64,000 nt of DNA from Sandaracinaceae bacterium (lineage in GTDB: Bacteria > Myxococcota_A > Polyangia > Polyangiales > Houyiibacteriaceae): contig JADJJE010000016.1 in NCBI GenBank assembly GCA_016706685.1, positions 1 through 64,000 of the forward strand, read 5' to 3'. The notes below the pieces were generated by a model. It was not told the origin of the DNA and did not search any database. It worked only from the letters and a program-made list of their open reading frames with translations. Position numbers and translations under genes: made by a program. Positions 55,131 to 64,000 of the stretch are shown here, piece after piece. Within the stretch, counting starts at the first letter, position 1, and each line of letters begins with the position of its first letter.

Positions 55131-56174
55131 ATGAAAGGCCTCACCTACCGCGACGCAGGCGTCGACATCGATGCCGGCGAACGCTTGGTCGACCGCATCA
55201 AGCCGCTCGCCGCCGCAACGCGCACGCCACACGTCATCGGCGGCATCGGTGGCTTCGCGGGGCTCTGCGGCCTACCGAGCGACATCGAGGACCCCATCCT
55301 GGTGTCCGGTACGGACGGCGTGGGCACCAAGCTCAAGCTGGCGTTCGCGCTCGACCGCCACGACACGGTGGGCATCGACCTCGTGGCCATGTGCGTGAAC
55401 GACGTGCTCACGGTGGGCGCGCGGCCGCTCTTCTTCCTCGACTACTTCGCCACGGGCAAGCTGGACGTGGACCAGGGCGAGGCCGTGGTGCGCGGCATCG
55501 CCGACGGCTGCAAGCAGGCCGGCTGTGCCCTGCTGGGTGGTGAGACGGCCGAGCTCCCGGGATTCTATGCTGGCGGTGAGTACGACCTCGCCGGCTTCGC
55601 GGTAGGGGTGGTCGGCCGCAAGAAGCTGATCACGGGCGAGCGCATCGCTGTGGGCGACATCGTGCTGGGCGTGGCCTCGTCGGGCCTGCACAGCAACGGC
55701 TTCAGTCTGGCGCGCCGCGCGCTGCTGGACCGCGAGGCGCCGCTCTCGCTCACCGACACGCCGGCGGGCCTCTCCGCCCCGCTGGGCGAGACCCTGCTGC
55801 GTCCCACCAAGATCTACGCACAGGTGGCGCAGGCTGCGCTTTCGGCGGGCGACGTGCGCGGCTTCTGCCACATCACGGGCGGCGGTCTGCCCGGCAACCT
55901 GCACCGCGGCCTGCCCGCCGGCGTGGGCATGCACGTGAAGCTGGGGTCGTGGCCACGCCCCGCCATCTTCGACCTGATCCAGCGTGAGGGTGGCGTGGCC
56001 GAACCCGAGATGCAGCGCACCTTCAACCTGGGCCTGGGCTTCACCATCATCGTGCCGCGGGCCGATGTGGAGGCCGTCACCGCCGCGCTCCTCGCCGTGG
56101 GCGAGCCCGCGTACGAGGTCGGCGTCATCGTCGCCTCCGACGCCACGGGTGAGGCGCGAGTTCAGGTCGACTGA
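55131..56174 (+). CDS. purM: phosphoribosylformylglycinamidine cyclo-ligase (AIR synthetase)
   Basis: This 347-residue purine biosynthesis enzyme makes AIR from FGAM and ATP. The motifs are MKGLTYRDAGVDIDAGERLV, GFAGLCGLP, ILVSGTDGVGTKLKLA, CALLGGETAELPGFY, the Gly-rich GVASSGLHSNGFSLARR and HITGGGLPGNLHRGLP. The length and domain order are standard. It is directly followed by purN (TGAATG), the usual purM-purN pair. Confidence 0.97.
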   Translation: MKGLTYRDAGVDIDAGERLVDRIKPLAAATRTPHVIGGIGGFAGLCGLPSDIEDPILVSGTDGVGTKLKLAFALDRHDTVGIDLVAMCVNDVLTVGARPLFFLDYFATGKLDVDQGEAVVRGIADGCKQAGCALLGGETAELPGFYAGGEYDLAGFAVGVVGRKKLITGERIAVGDIVLGVASSGLHSNGFSLARRALLDREAPLSLTDTPAGLSAPLGETLLRPTKIYAQVAQAALSAGDVRGFCHITGGGLPGNLHRGLPAGVGMHVKLGSWPRPAIFDLIQREGGVAEPEMQRTFNLGLGFTIIVPRADVEAVTAALLAVGEPAYEVGVIVASDATGEARVQVD

Positions 56175-56828
56175 ATGACCGCGCTCGACATCGTGGTGCT
56201 GGCCTCGGGGCGAGGCTCGAACCTCGCCGCGATCTTCGACGCCATCGATGCGGGTCGCTGTGACGCGAGGGTGGTGGGCGTGGTCTCCGACAAGGCCGAT
56301 GCCGGCGCGCTCGCGCTCGCGGCCGGACGCGGAGTGAGCACACGCGTGGTGCCCTTGGCGCGCGGCGCCGATCGGGACGCATGGAACGTGGCCCTCGCCG
56401 ACGCGGTGGCTGCCCTCACGCCCCAGGTGGTGGTGCTGGCCGGCTTCATGCGCATCCTGGGCGCGCCCTTGCTGGAGCGCTTTCCCGGCAAGCTCGTCAA
56501 CGTGCACCCGTCGCTGCTGCCTGCGTTCCCAGGGCACGACGCGCCCGCTCAGGCCGTGGCGGCGGGCGTGCGCATCACGGGCTGCACGGTCCACGTGGTG
56601 GACCACGGGGTGGACACGGGTCCCATCCTGGCCCAAGCCGCCATCCCGGTGCTTCCGTCCGACGACACCGCCTCGCTGCACGCCCGCATCCAGCGCGCCG
56701 AGCACGAGCTCCTGCCCACGGTCATCGACTGGATCGCACGCGGTCGCATGAGCCTCGCGCCTCCCTCACTGCGTGACGCGCCGACGCCCGACGGGTGCTT
56801 CGTCGCCCCGCGCTTCGACGCCCCATGA
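56175..56828 (+). CDS. purN: phosphoribosylglycinamide formyltransferase
   Basis: This 217-residue enzyme transfers a formyl group from 10-formyl-tetrahydrofolate to GAR. The motifs are VVLASGRGSNLAAIFDAID, VLAGFMRILG, NVHPSLLPAFPGHDA with the catalytic Asn-His, and GCTVHVVDHGVDTGPILAQ with the catalytic Asp. It starts at ATG 56175 immediately after purM and overlaps the next gene by ATGA, so the flavoprotein is probably co-expressed. Confidence 0.96.
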   Translation: MTALDIVVLASGRGSNLAAIFDAIDAGRCDARVVGVVSDKADAGALALAAGRGVSTRVVPLARGADRDAWNVALADAVAALTPQVVVLAGFMRILGAPLLERFPGKLVNVHPSLLPAFPGHDAPAQAVAAGVRITGCTVHVVDHGVDTGPILAQAAIPVLPSDDTASLHARIQRAEHELLPTVIDWIARGRMSLAPPSLRDAPTPDGCFVAPRFDAP

Positions 56829-58351
56829 CCGCCAGCTCCTACGACGCCGTCGTCTTGGGCAGCACGCTCTCGGGCTTGCTGACGGGTGCGCTGCTGTCGC
56901 GCCGCGGCTGCCGTGTGCTGGTGCTCGGGCAGCACGAGCGCCCCAACACGTACGACATCGCGGGCTACACACTGCCTCGCGAGCGCACGCCGTTCCTGGC
57001 TGCGCACTGCCCCGTGGCACGCCGGACCATGAGCGAGCTGGCGCTCCACCAGCTGTTCCGCCGCAAGGCCTCGGCCATGGACCCGGCCTTCCAGGTGGCG
57101 CTGCCCGGCATTCGGTTCGACATGGCCACCGACGCCGACGTGCTGGACGCCGAGATCCTGCGTGAGTTCGGAGACGTGCGGCGGCCCGTGGGGGACGCCC
57201 TGCGCACCGTGACCCACGTGGGGGAGCGCCTCGACGCCCTCTTCGAGCGCGACCTGGCGTGGCCGGCACAGACCTTCTTCGAGCGCCGGGAGTTCTCACG
57301 CGCCACCGCGCATCAGGGGTTCCGCGAGCGCAGCGGAGACTGGGACCCGCTCGAGGAGCTCCCGCGCGACCACGCGTTCCGAAGGGTGGTGCAGCTGCCT
57401 GCCATGTTGGGCACGGGCATCGATCCGCAGCAGCTCAACGGCCAGGCGCTCTGCCGCGTGTTCGAGGCGTGGTGGAAGGGCGCCGCGCACATCGACGGCG
57501 GCCACGCGTGGCTCGAGGAGGCGCTGCGCGAGAAGATCCTGTCACACAGCGGCGCCGTGCACGAGCGCGCAGCGGCCGAGAAGCTCATTGTCCGCGGCGG
57601 GCGCGTGGTGGGTCTGCGGGTGCACGACACCGACGACGACATCGGCGCGGACTACGTGATCGCGGCCGGCACGATCGGCGAGCTGCTGCGCGTGGTGCCC
57701 GATCGGGGCGTGTTCGAGCAGCTGTTCGAGCGACGTGGCGAACCCCAGGCGCGCTGGTTTCGCTTCACGCTGAACCTCGTGGTGCGCGCGGGCTGCATCC
57801 CCGAGGGCATGGCGCGCGACGTGTTCGCGGCGTTGAGCGACGACAGCACGGCCGCGCCACTCTACGTCTCGCTGGGACCCATCGAAGACGGCAAGCAGCT
57901 GCTGTGCGTCCAGACGCTCATCGCGCGCCGCGACGTCGAGGAGCGCGGCGAGCGCCTGGCCACCGAGCGCGAGCGCATCCTCGCGGAGCTGAGCCGTCTC
58001 ATCCCGTTCCTGCTGGACGGCAAGCGCCTGCTGTTGGTGGACTCGCCCCACGACGGTCGCGACGCCCACGACCACGAGCACGGCGTGCAGGTGCCCAGCC
58101 AGTCGCCCTGGGAGCGCGGGCCGGCCACCATGTCCACCCTTTATGGCTACCCCGTGCGCGACGGCCTGGGCTTCTGTGGGCTGCCCGCGCGCACCCCGCT
58201 GAAGAACCTGCTCCTCGCCGGCCCCCACAACGTCCCTGCCCTGGGCCTCGAGGGCGCGTTCCTGGCCGCCCAGACTGCGGCACGCGTGGTAGGGAAGCGT
58301 GGGCGGGGGAAGAGCCTGCGCAACCGCGCCTGGATCAAGACCGAGCTGTGA
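56825..58351 (+). CDS. phytoene-desaturase-superfamily FAD/NAD(P)-binding protein
   Basis: This 508-residue protein has an N-terminal dinucleotide fold (DAVVLGSTLSGLLTGALLSRRG) in which the first Gly-rich motif is altered to G-S-T-L-S-G. The usual acidic residue after the next strand is Gln (VLGQHE). A C-terminal closing motif LLLAGPHNVPALGLEGAFLAAQ is normal for amine-oxidase/phytoene-desaturase proteins. The weak G-x-G-x-x-G makes FAD binding uncertain. It overlaps purN by four bases. The substrate is not deducible; a lipid or carotenoid is possible. Confidence 0.7.
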   Translation: MTASSYDAVVLGSTLSGLLTGALLSRRGCRVLVLGQHERPNTYDIAGYTLPRERTPFLAAHCPVARRTMSELALHQLFRRKASAMDPAFQVALPGIRFDMATDADVLDAEILREFGDVRRPVGDALRTVTHVGERLDALFERDLAWPAQTFFERREFSRATAHQGFRERSGDWDPLEELPRDHAFRRVVQLPAMLGTGIDPQQLNGQALCRVFEAWWKGAAHIDGGHAWLEEALREKILSHSGAVHERAAAEKLIVRGGRVVGLRVHDTDDDIGADYVIAAGTIGELLRVVPDRGVFEQLFERRGEPQARWFRFTLNLVVRAGCIPEGMARDVFAALSDDSTAAPLYVSLGPIEDGKQLLCVQTLIARRDVEERGERLATERERILAELSRLIPFLLDGKRLLLVDSPHDGRDAHDHEHGVQVPSQSPWERGPATMSTLYGYPVRDGLGFCGLPARTPLKNLLLAGPHNVPALGLEGAFLAAQTAARVVGKRGRGKSLRNRAWIKTEL

Positions 58352-58399
58352 ACCGCATCTGATAGCCGCAGGGGTTTGGGCTCTGGTATCGTCCGCGGC

Positions 58400-59524
58400 A
58401 TGGAAGAGCAGCAGGAAGGCCCTCGATTCTCCATTCGGCAGCTGCTGAAGGTGATGACCGACCGGGGCGGTTCGGATCTCCACGTCACCACCGGAACGCC
58501 ACCGCAGATCCGCATCGATGGGAGCCTGGTGCCGCTGCGCACGCCGCCGCTCACGGCGGTGGAGACCAAGGCGCTCTGCTACGAGGTGCTCTCCGACGAG
58601 CAGAAGGTGCGCTTCGAGCGCGACAACGAGCTCGACTTCTCCTTCAACGTGAAGGGCATCTCGCGCTTCCGCGCCAACATCTTCCTGCAGCGGGGCGCCG
58701 TGGGCGCCGCGTTCCGAGCCATCCCGTTCAAGGTCCGAACGCTGGACGAGCTGGGCGTGCCGCCCGTGTTGAAGGAGCTGGCCCACCTGCCCCGCGGCCT
58801 CGTGCTGGTCACGGGGCCCACGGGATCGGGCAAGTCCACCACGCTCGCCGCCATGATCGACGAGATCAACTCCACGGAGCGGAACCACATCCTCACCGTG
58901 GAGGATCCCATCGAGTACCTGCACCCCAACAAACTCTCGGTGGTCAACCAGCGCGAGATCGGAGCCGACACCGAGTCCTTCAAGGGCGCCCTGCGCTACG
59001 CCCTGCGCCAGGACCCGGACGTGATCCTGGTGGGCGAGATGCGCGACCTCGAGACCATCGAGGCCGCCATGACGATCTCCGAGACGGGTCACCTCGCGTT
59101 CGCCACGCTGCACACCAACAGCGCCGTGCAGTCCATCAACCGCGTCATCGACGTGTTCCCGCCGCACCAGCAGTCGCAGGTCCGCGCGCAGCTGAGCTTC
59201 GTGCTGCAGGCGGTGGTCACGCAGATGCTGGTTCCCCGTTGCGACGGGCCTGGCCGCGCCCTGGCGCTCGAAGTGATGATCCCCAACGCGGGCATCCGGA
59301 ACCTGATTCGCGAGGCGAAGGTCCACCAGATCTACGGCATGATGCAGACCGGCCAGGGGATCAGCGGAATGCAGACCATGAACCAGGCGCTCTACCAGCT
59401 GTACACGCAGGGCATCATCGATCTGGACACCGCGCTCGGGCGCTCGGCGGAGCCCGGCGAATTGCAATCCATGATACGGGCGCAGGTCCCCGTGGCCCAG
59501 TCTGGGCAGCGCCGTGAGATGTAG
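58400..59524 (+). CDS. pilT: type IV pilus retraction ATPase PilT
   Basis: This 374-residue hexameric ATPase depolymerises pili. It has Walker A GPTGSGKST (139-147), Asp box TVEDPIEYLH, Walker B VILVGEMRDLETIEAA and His box THLHT-type TLHTNSAVQSINR. The C-terminal retraction motif GIRNLIRE is the PilT-specific AIRNLIRE variant. The ATG at 58400 gives the normal N-terminus; an ATG at 58376 adds eight unconserved residues. The extension ATPase PilB is not in the window. Confidence 0.94.
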   Translation: MEEQQEGPRFSIRQLLKVMTDRGGSDLHVTTGTPPQIRIDGSLVPLRTPPLTAVETKALCYEVLSDEQKVRFERDNELDFSFNVKGISRFRANIFLQRGAVGAAFRAIPFKVRTLDELGVPPVLKELAHLPRGLVLVTGPTGSGKSTTLAAMIDEINSTERNHILTVEDPIEYLHPNKLSVVNQREIGADTESFKGALRYALRQDPDVILVGEMRDLETIEAAMTISETGHLAFATLHTNSAVQSINRVIDVFPPHQQSQVRAQLSFVLQAVVTQMLVPRCDGPGRALALEVMIPNAGIRNLIREAKVHQIYGMMQTGQGISGMQTMNQALYQLYTQGIIDLDTALGRSAEPGELQSMIRAQVPVAQSGQRREM

Positions 59525-59612
59525 TCCTCAAACGGGGATAATTTCCACGTGTCCGGTCACACGAGTCTTGACTAGCTGATAAACCTACAGGCATTCTGAG
59601 GGAAGCACTGAA

Positions 59613-60623
59613 ATGGCGACCGCTCGCATGAATCACTCGAAAACCACAGCCTTCGCGCTCGTCGCGCTCCTCTCGCTCGTTGCCGGTGGAGCCCACGCGC
59701 AGGGCCGGGAACGTGCTGCTGCCGCCCAGGCTTTCGATCGCGGCACCCAAGAGGCGCTCACGGAAAACTGGGAGGCCGCGGCCCAGTGGTTCGAGACGGC
59801 TGACCGCCTCTCGCCCGCGCCTGCCGCGCTCTCGCACGCCATCGAGGCACGCAGGCGCGCGGGTCATCAGATGCGCGCGGCGTCGCTCGCCCTGCGCATG
59901 CAGCAGACGTATCCCGACGACGAGGCCGCGCAAGCCATGGCGGCCGAGGTGCTCGAGGGTGCTTCCTCCCAGTACGTCCGTGTCGATGTCACCTGCAACG
60001 AGAGCTGCGCGGTGGAAGTGGACGGAACGCTCACGGGCGGCATGTCCTTCTTCGTGGAGCCGGACCGGGAGCACGAGGTGGCCGCCGCGTTCGAGCACGG
60101 CCGCGTGGTGCAAGAGGTCGAGGCCCGCGCCGGTCAGACGCGTGCGCTCTCGTTCGAAGGCCCGCCCCCGCCGCCCGAGCCCGAAGTGCGCGTGGGCGCC
60201 GATGGCCAGCCGCTCGACCTGAGCGAGCCCTTCCGTTTCCCCAAGGCCACCTTCCTGGTGGCGGGCGCGCTCACCCTCGGAGCCGGCGCTGTCATGATCT
60301 GGTCGGGCGTGGACACCATGAACCACGTGGACGCCTACGAAGCACAGGCCGCCATGTGCCCTTCGGAGCCCGCCTGCGCGGAAGCCCGCCGCTTGCTCGA
60401 CGACGGCCAGTCCCGCGAGCGCCGCACCAACGCGTTGATTGGCGTGACCGCTGGCCTGGCCGCGACCACGCTGGTGATCGCCATCCTCACCGACTGGAGC
60501 GGCGATGACGCCGACGAAACGGAAGAAGAGGAAGGCGACGCCGCCGAGGAAGCCCAAGGAGTGACCCCTAGCGTGGGTCTGTCCCGTCAAGGAGGCATGC
60601 TCCTCCTGGAAGGCACATTCTAA
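59613..60623 (+). CDS. secreted or membrane-anchored TPR/PEGA-like protein
   Basis: This 336-residue protein has a signal peptide (FALVALLSLVAGGAHAQG) and a TPR-like region (QAFDRGTQEALTENWEAAAQWFETADRL). A beta-rich PEGA-type stretch contains YVRVDVTCNESCAVEVDGTLTG. Two later hydrophobic helices (ATFLVAGALTLGAGAVMIWSG and ALIGVTAGLAATTLVIAIL) span the membrane. An acidic tail follows. It is one base before the kinase gene (TAA, then ATG). It is probably part of a kinase-associated envelope unit. Confidence 0.72.
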   Translation: MATARMNHSKTTAFALVALLSLVAGGAHAQGRERAAAAQAFDRGTQEALTENWEAAAQWFETADRLSPAPAALSHAIEARRRAGHQMRAASLALRMQQTYPDDEAAQAMAAEVLEGASSQYVRVDVTCNESCAVEVDGTLTGGMSFFVEPDREHEVAAAFEHGRVVQEVEARAGQTRALSFEGPPPPPEPEVRVGADGQPLDLSEPFRFPKATFLVAGALTLGAGAVMIWSGVDTMNHVDAYEAQAAMCPSEPACAEARRLLDDGQSRERRTNALIGVTAGLAATTLVIAILTDWSGDDADETEEEEGDAAEEAQGVTPSVGLSRQGGMLLLEGTF

Positions 60624-60624
60624 G

Positions 60625-62331
60625 ATGACCGCAGCTGCGAACGCTCCCGGGGGAGCCACTGAAGCACGGAGCATGGCCGGGCGCGTGCTCGGCCGGTACG
60701 AGGTGCTCATGCAGCTCGCGTCCGGCGGCATGGCGGCCGTGTACATCGCGCGCGCCATCGGCGTGGCGGGCTTCGAGCGTCTGGTGGCCGTCAAGGTGCT
60801 CCACCCGCACCTCGCCTACGAGGAGGAGTTCATCTCCATGTTCCTCGACGAGGCGCGGCTCGCGGCTCGTATCCGCCACCCCAACGTCGTGCCCACGCTG
60901 GACATCAGCGACTCGGGCGGCGACGGCTACTTCCTGGTCATGGAGTACATCGAGGGCGACCACTTGGGCGCGCTGCTCGGTCGCTCCGCGAAGCAGGGGA
61001 GGCGCCTCGAGACCCCGTTGGTCATGAAGATCGTCGTGGATGCGCTGGGTGGCCTCGGAGCCGCCCACTCGCTCACGGATGACAAGGGCGAACCGCTCAA
61101 GATCGTCCACCGCGATGTCTCGCCCCACAACATCATGGTGGGCACGGACGGCATCAGCCGGCTCACCGACTTCGGCGTGGCCAAGGCCGAGGTCCGCATG
61201 GCCTCCACGCGGGCCGGCCAGTTCAAGGGCAAGCTCAGCTACATGGCGCCCGAGCAGGCGTCCACGGGCGAGGCCGACCAGCGCTCGGACCTCTTCAGCA
61301 TGGGCATCATCCTGTGGGAGTCGCTCACGGGGCGGCGCCTCTTCCGTGGCGAGAACAACGCCGCCACGCTGGCCAAGATCCTGAACGATCCGATCCCGCT
61401 TCCGTCCAGCCTCTGGCCGGACCTGGAGCCCTTCGATGCCCTGCTGGAGAAGGCGCTGCACCGCGACCCGGACCAGCGCTTTCAGTCGGCAGACGAGTTC
61501 ATGGAGGCCGCCGAAGAGGTGGCGCGCCTGAACGGCGGCATCGCCAGCACCCGCGCCGTGGGCGCGCTGGCCACCGAGCTCATCGGCGCCAAGCTCGACG
61601 AAGAGCGCGCGCGTGTGCAAGAGGCCATCGAGTCCCTGGGCCAGCGCGAGATGGGCGAAGCCCTGATGCCGGTCGCGCGCGACGGTTCCTCGGGCTCCAT
61701 GTCGCTCCCCGGCATCTCCGGGCGGCGCATGATCACCGGGATGCACTCCGAGTCCGGCACGGGGATGATGCCAGTCATCCTCAGCGGGCAGCACACCCTG
61801 CCGGCCATGGTCACGCCCGCACCCCAGCCCAGCGGCGGGAGCGGCATCAAGATGCTGGTCGTGGCGCTGCTGCTCGTCGCCTTCGTTGGCGGGGGATTGC
61901 TGGCGTGGCAGGTGGCCAACCGGCCCACGCCCACCGCCCAGCCGCTGGGGCCGTCCACCACGGAGCCTGCGGTGGCTGCGACACCGACTCCCACGCCGGA
62001 CGTGGCTCCGGACACGGCGGCCGTCGCCGCCGCCAGCCCGGAAACAGCCCCTCGAGACGGCCAAGACGGCCTGGCCCCAGGCACCGAAACGGCCGAGGCT
62101 GGCGCGACCGCAGATGGTATGACCGTGGACGAAGCGGCCGGTCGCACGGGGGGACGTCGCCCGCGTGGCGGCACCACCGCAACGGCGGGCACCACCACCG
62201 AGACCGCGGCCACCACGGCGGCCGAACCGGCCATGACTTCCGAGGCAGCCGCCACCCCGCCCGCCGGGATGGACTCCGCGCCCGCCGAAATGACCGGCTT
62301 CAGCTTCGGCACCAACCCTTACTTGCGCTGA
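60625..62331 (+). CDS. Ser/Thr protein kinase with C-terminal transmembrane helix
   Basis: This 568-residue kinase has a Hanks domain at residues 24-300: G-loop LASGGMAAVY, Lys 57 (VAVKV), catalytic HRDVSPHN (162-169), DFG (182-184) and APEQ. In the catalytic loop the Lys of HRDLKPxN is Ser, a substitution found in many myxobacterial kinases; activity should be tested. A regulatory spacer leads to a transmembrane helix at 410-429 and an outer Pro/Thr-rich tail. It sits between pilT and pilC, so it may tune pilus function (inference). Confidence 0.9.
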   Translation: MTAAANAPGGATEARSMAGRVLGRYEVLMQLASGGMAAVYIARAIGVAGFERLVAVKVLHPHLAYEEEFISMFLDEARLAARIRHPNVVPTLDISDSGGDGYFLVMEYIEGDHLGALLGRSAKQGRRLETPLVMKIVVDALGGLGAAHSLTDDKGEPLKIVHRDVSPHNIMVGTDGISRLTDFGVAKAEVRMASTRAGQFKGKLSYMAPEQASTGEADQRSDLFSMGIILWESLTGRRLFRGENNAATLAKILNDPIPLPSSLWPDLEPFDALLEKALHRDPDQRFQSADEFMEAAEEVARLNGGIASTRAVGALATELIGAKLDEERARVQEAIESLGQREMGEALMPVARDGSSGSMSLPGISGRRMITGMHSESGTGMMPVILSGQHTLPAMVTPAPQPSGGSGIKMLVVALLLVAFVGGGLLAWQVANRPTPTAQPLGPSTTEPAVAATPTPTPDVAPDTAAVAAASPETAPRDGQDGLAPGTETAEAGATADGMTVDEAAGRTGGRRPRGGTTATAGTTTETAATTAAEPAMTSEAAATPPAGMDSAPAEMTGFSFGTNPYLR

Positions 62332-62462
62332 GGCGCCGCACCGACAGCTCCAGCACGTGGCCGCTCGCGGTCGCGTGACGCTGCAATCGTGCGGTGGTTT
62401 TTGACGCGCTGGTCGAGCTTCAAGTAGCATGGGCTCTTCGAGACGAGAGAACCGGAGGTTCC

Positions 62463-63674
62463 ATGGCCGAGTGGGTTTGGGAAGCGAAAGCGCGCACAGG
62501 TGAGACCCGCAAGGGAGTCATGGAAGCCGACACCCTCGAGGTGGTCGAGCAGCGCTTGCGCACCCAACAGCTGAACCCGGTCAAGGTCAAGAAGAAGCCC
62601 AAGGAGCTCAACCTCACCATTGGGAGCGGCGTCACCGACAAGGACCTGGTGGTGTTCATCCGCCAGTTCGCGACCATGATCGACGCGGGTCTGCCGCTGG
62701 TCCAGTGCCTCGACATCCTCTCCACGCAGGGCGAGAACGCCACCTTCAAGAAGCTGCTCACCGACGTGAAGGGCTTCGTGGAGCAGGGCGGCACGTTCTC
62801 GGATGCTCTCCGGGAGCACCCCAAGGTCTTCGACGACCTCTTCGTGAACCTGATCCAAGCCGGTGAGGTGGGCGGTATCCTCGACGCCATTCTCCGGCGC
62901 CTCGCCGTCTACATCGAGAAGCGGGTCAAGCTGCAGCGGCAGATCCGCTCCGCGATGATCTACCCGAGCTCCGTGTTGATCATCGCGTTCGGCGTCATCG
63001 CGATCATGCTGCAGTTCGTGATCCCGACGTTCCAGGAGATGTTCCGTGAATTCGGCTCCGAGGACGGTCTGCCGTGGCTCACGCAGAAGGTCATCGGCTT
63101 CTCCGTGTGGTTCCGCAACAACGTCCACTGGCTGTTCCTAGGCATCGCCGCCAGCATCACCAGCGTGCGGTACAGCTACAAGACGCCCAACGGGAAGCGC
63201 TTCTGGCACAAGGCCATGATCACCGCGCCCATCTTCGGCCCGGTCATGCGAAAGATCGCGGTGGCCCGCTTCACCCGCACCCTGGGCACGCTGCTCAGCT
63301 CGGGCGTTCCCATCTTGGACGCGATGGCCATCGTGGCGCGTGCGGCCGGCAACGTCATCGTCGAGGAAGCCATCAACAAGACCGCCAGCCAGGTGCGTGA
63401 GGGCCGCACCATGTCCGAGCCTCTGATGGAGACCGCTGTGTTTCCGTCCATGGTGGTGCAGATGATCGCCGTCGGAGAGCAGACCGGTGCTCTCGACACC
63501 ATGCTCAACAAGATCGCCGACTTCTACGAAGAAGAGGTCGACGTGGCGGTGGCAGGCCTCTTGTCGCTGGTGGAGCCGCTCATGATGGTGTTCATCGGCG
63601 GCATCGTGGGCACCGTGCTCATCGCCATGTACCTGCCCATCTTCACCATCGCCGACAGCATCAACGCGAACTAA
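62463..63674 (+). CDS. pilC: type IV pilus inner-membrane platform protein PilC
   Basis: This 403-residue protein has two T2SSF domains. The first is VVFIRQFATMIDAGLPLVQCLDIL, FVEQGGTFSDALREHPKVFDDLFVNLIQAGEVGG and the following helix. The second is ARFTRTLGTLLSSGVPILDAMAIV, EGRTMSEPLMETAVFPSMVVQMIAVGEQTGALD and the C-terminal helix MMVFIGGIVGTVLIAMYLPIF. The ATG at 62463 has GGAGG six bases upstream. PilC anchors the pilus base and binds the PilB and PilT ATPases. Confidence 0.94.
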   Translation: MAEWVWEAKARTGETRKGVMEADTLEVVEQRLRTQQLNPVKVKKKPKELNLTIGSGVTDKDLVVFIRQFATMIDAGLPLVQCLDILSTQGENATFKKLLTDVKGFVEQGGTFSDALREHPKVFDDLFVNLIQAGEVGGILDAILRRLAVYIEKRVKLQRQIRSAMIYPSSVLIIAFGVIAIMLQFVIPTFQEMFREFGSEDGLPWLTQKVIGFSVWFRNNVHWLFLGIAASITSVRYSYKTPNGKRFWHKAMITAPIFGPVMRKIAVARFTRTLGTLLSSGVPILDAMAIVARAAGNVIVEEAINKTASQVREGRTMSEPLMETAVFPSMVVQMIAVGEQTGALDTMLNKIADFYEEEVDVAVAGLLSLVEPLMMVFIGGIVGTVLIAMYLPIFTIADSINAN

Positions 63675-63682
63675 CGCGGCTC

Positions 63683-64000
63683 ATGGGCGACGCCAGCGAA
63701 GCGGACGCGAGCGCCCCCCCGACGGCGAGGTCGCCCATCGAACGTCGCCTGTTGGCGTGGCTCTTTGCGCGCCTGGCGGTTGCGACGCTGGTGTTGGTCG
63801 GGGCCACCGGGCTCGTCGCGGGGCGCTACTCCTTCACGCGGGACGCCATGTTCACGCTCGATGTGGTGCTCTTCGGCTCGAGCACCATCGGGCTGGTGGG
63901 TCTCGTGCGTCGCACGCCAGGCTCGGTGGAGCTGTTGCTCGCCGTCGATCTGCTGGCGACCACGGCACTCTTGTGGCTGACGGGATCGGCCGCGAGCCCC
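63683..64000 (+). CDS. start of a PilS-like sensor histidine kinase (cut by the window edge)
   Basis: An ATG at 63683 opens a frame that stays open to the end (106 codons). It has a disordered, Pro-rich start and then several hydrophobic helices (LLAWLFARLAVATLVLVGATGLVAG, FTLDVVLFGSSTIGLVGLV, VELLLAVDLLATTALLWLTG). This is the membrane part of a PilS-type kinase. Location directly after pilC supports pilS; the catalytic domains lie outside the window, so no symbol is given. Confidence 0.6.
   Translation, partial: MGDASEADASAPPTARSPIERRLLAWLFARLAVATLVLVGATGLVAGRYSFTRDAMFTLDVVLFGSSTIGLVGLVRRTPGSVELLLAVDLLATTALLWLTGSAASP

Noticed and set aside
59568..59597. TTGACT-N18-CATTCT as a promoter for the TPR/kinase unit
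   Set aside because: The predicted start would leave almost no leader and cut through the ribosome site.

Overview
The window is visibly G+C-rich, and almost every gene overlaps or nearly touches its neighbour. Start codons are ATG, GTG, TTG and, in one well-supported case, CTG. The gene content points to a myxobacterium-like member of the Myxococcota (former Deltaproteobacteria). The signs are Ser/Thr kinases with C-terminal transmembrane or PEGA parts, many two-component proteins, type IV pilus retraction genes, many TPR and lipoprotein genes, a MoxR/Bat operon and an F0-only ATP synthase cluster. This placement is an inference; no 16S or other diagnostic gene is present. I found no rRNA, tRNA, CRISPR array, integrase or transposase.

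Layout, 0-14 kb. An OmpR-like regulator with a degenerate receiver (8-685) faces a GAF-domain protein (859-2373). A leftward seven-gene overlapping operon follows (9616 down to 2383). It encodes two parvulin-type foldases, a small membrane protein, a DUF350 protein, a membrane-fused spermidine-synthase-like enzyme, a Tat-type flavoprotein and a His-rich multipass protein. Then come a lone response regulator, a tandem pair of predicted nucleotidyltransferases, and a response regulator with histidine kinase.

14-31 kb. An eight-gene leftward operon carries moxR, DUF58, a BatD/DUF4381-like gene and batA-batB-batC-batD-batE. batC appears frameshifted inside a Gln/Asp repeat. Next are hemL with a small partner, then the rightward atpZ-atpI-atpB-atpE cluster with a clear terminator. 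A hairpin-rich non-coding region lies before a CcmE-like gene of the CxxxY type. A gene broken by an in-frame TGA, hisS and an AsmA-like gene follow.

31-48 kb. A glycosyltransferase and polysaccharide deacetylase pair is followed by two tandem homologous histidine kinases. A Ser/Thr kinase with a PEGA domain sits directly upstream of a TonB-dependent receptor that itself carries TPR and PEGA modules. A lipoprotein of the sulfatase/phosphotransferase fold, a HEAT-repeat protein, TatD, an isolated ribosomal protein L3 gene and rlmE complete this part.

48-64 kb. A TPR lipoprotein overlaps glnD. An approximately 830-bp non-coding stretch with an inverted pair of dispersed repeats separates glnD from an AMIN/Amidase_3 lipoprotein. 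A chaperone-like protein, a membrane-anchored protein, purM-purN and a flavoprotein follow. The pilus block closes the window: pilT, a TPR/secreted protein, a Ser/Thr kinase, pilC and the start of a pilS-like gene that runs off the edge.
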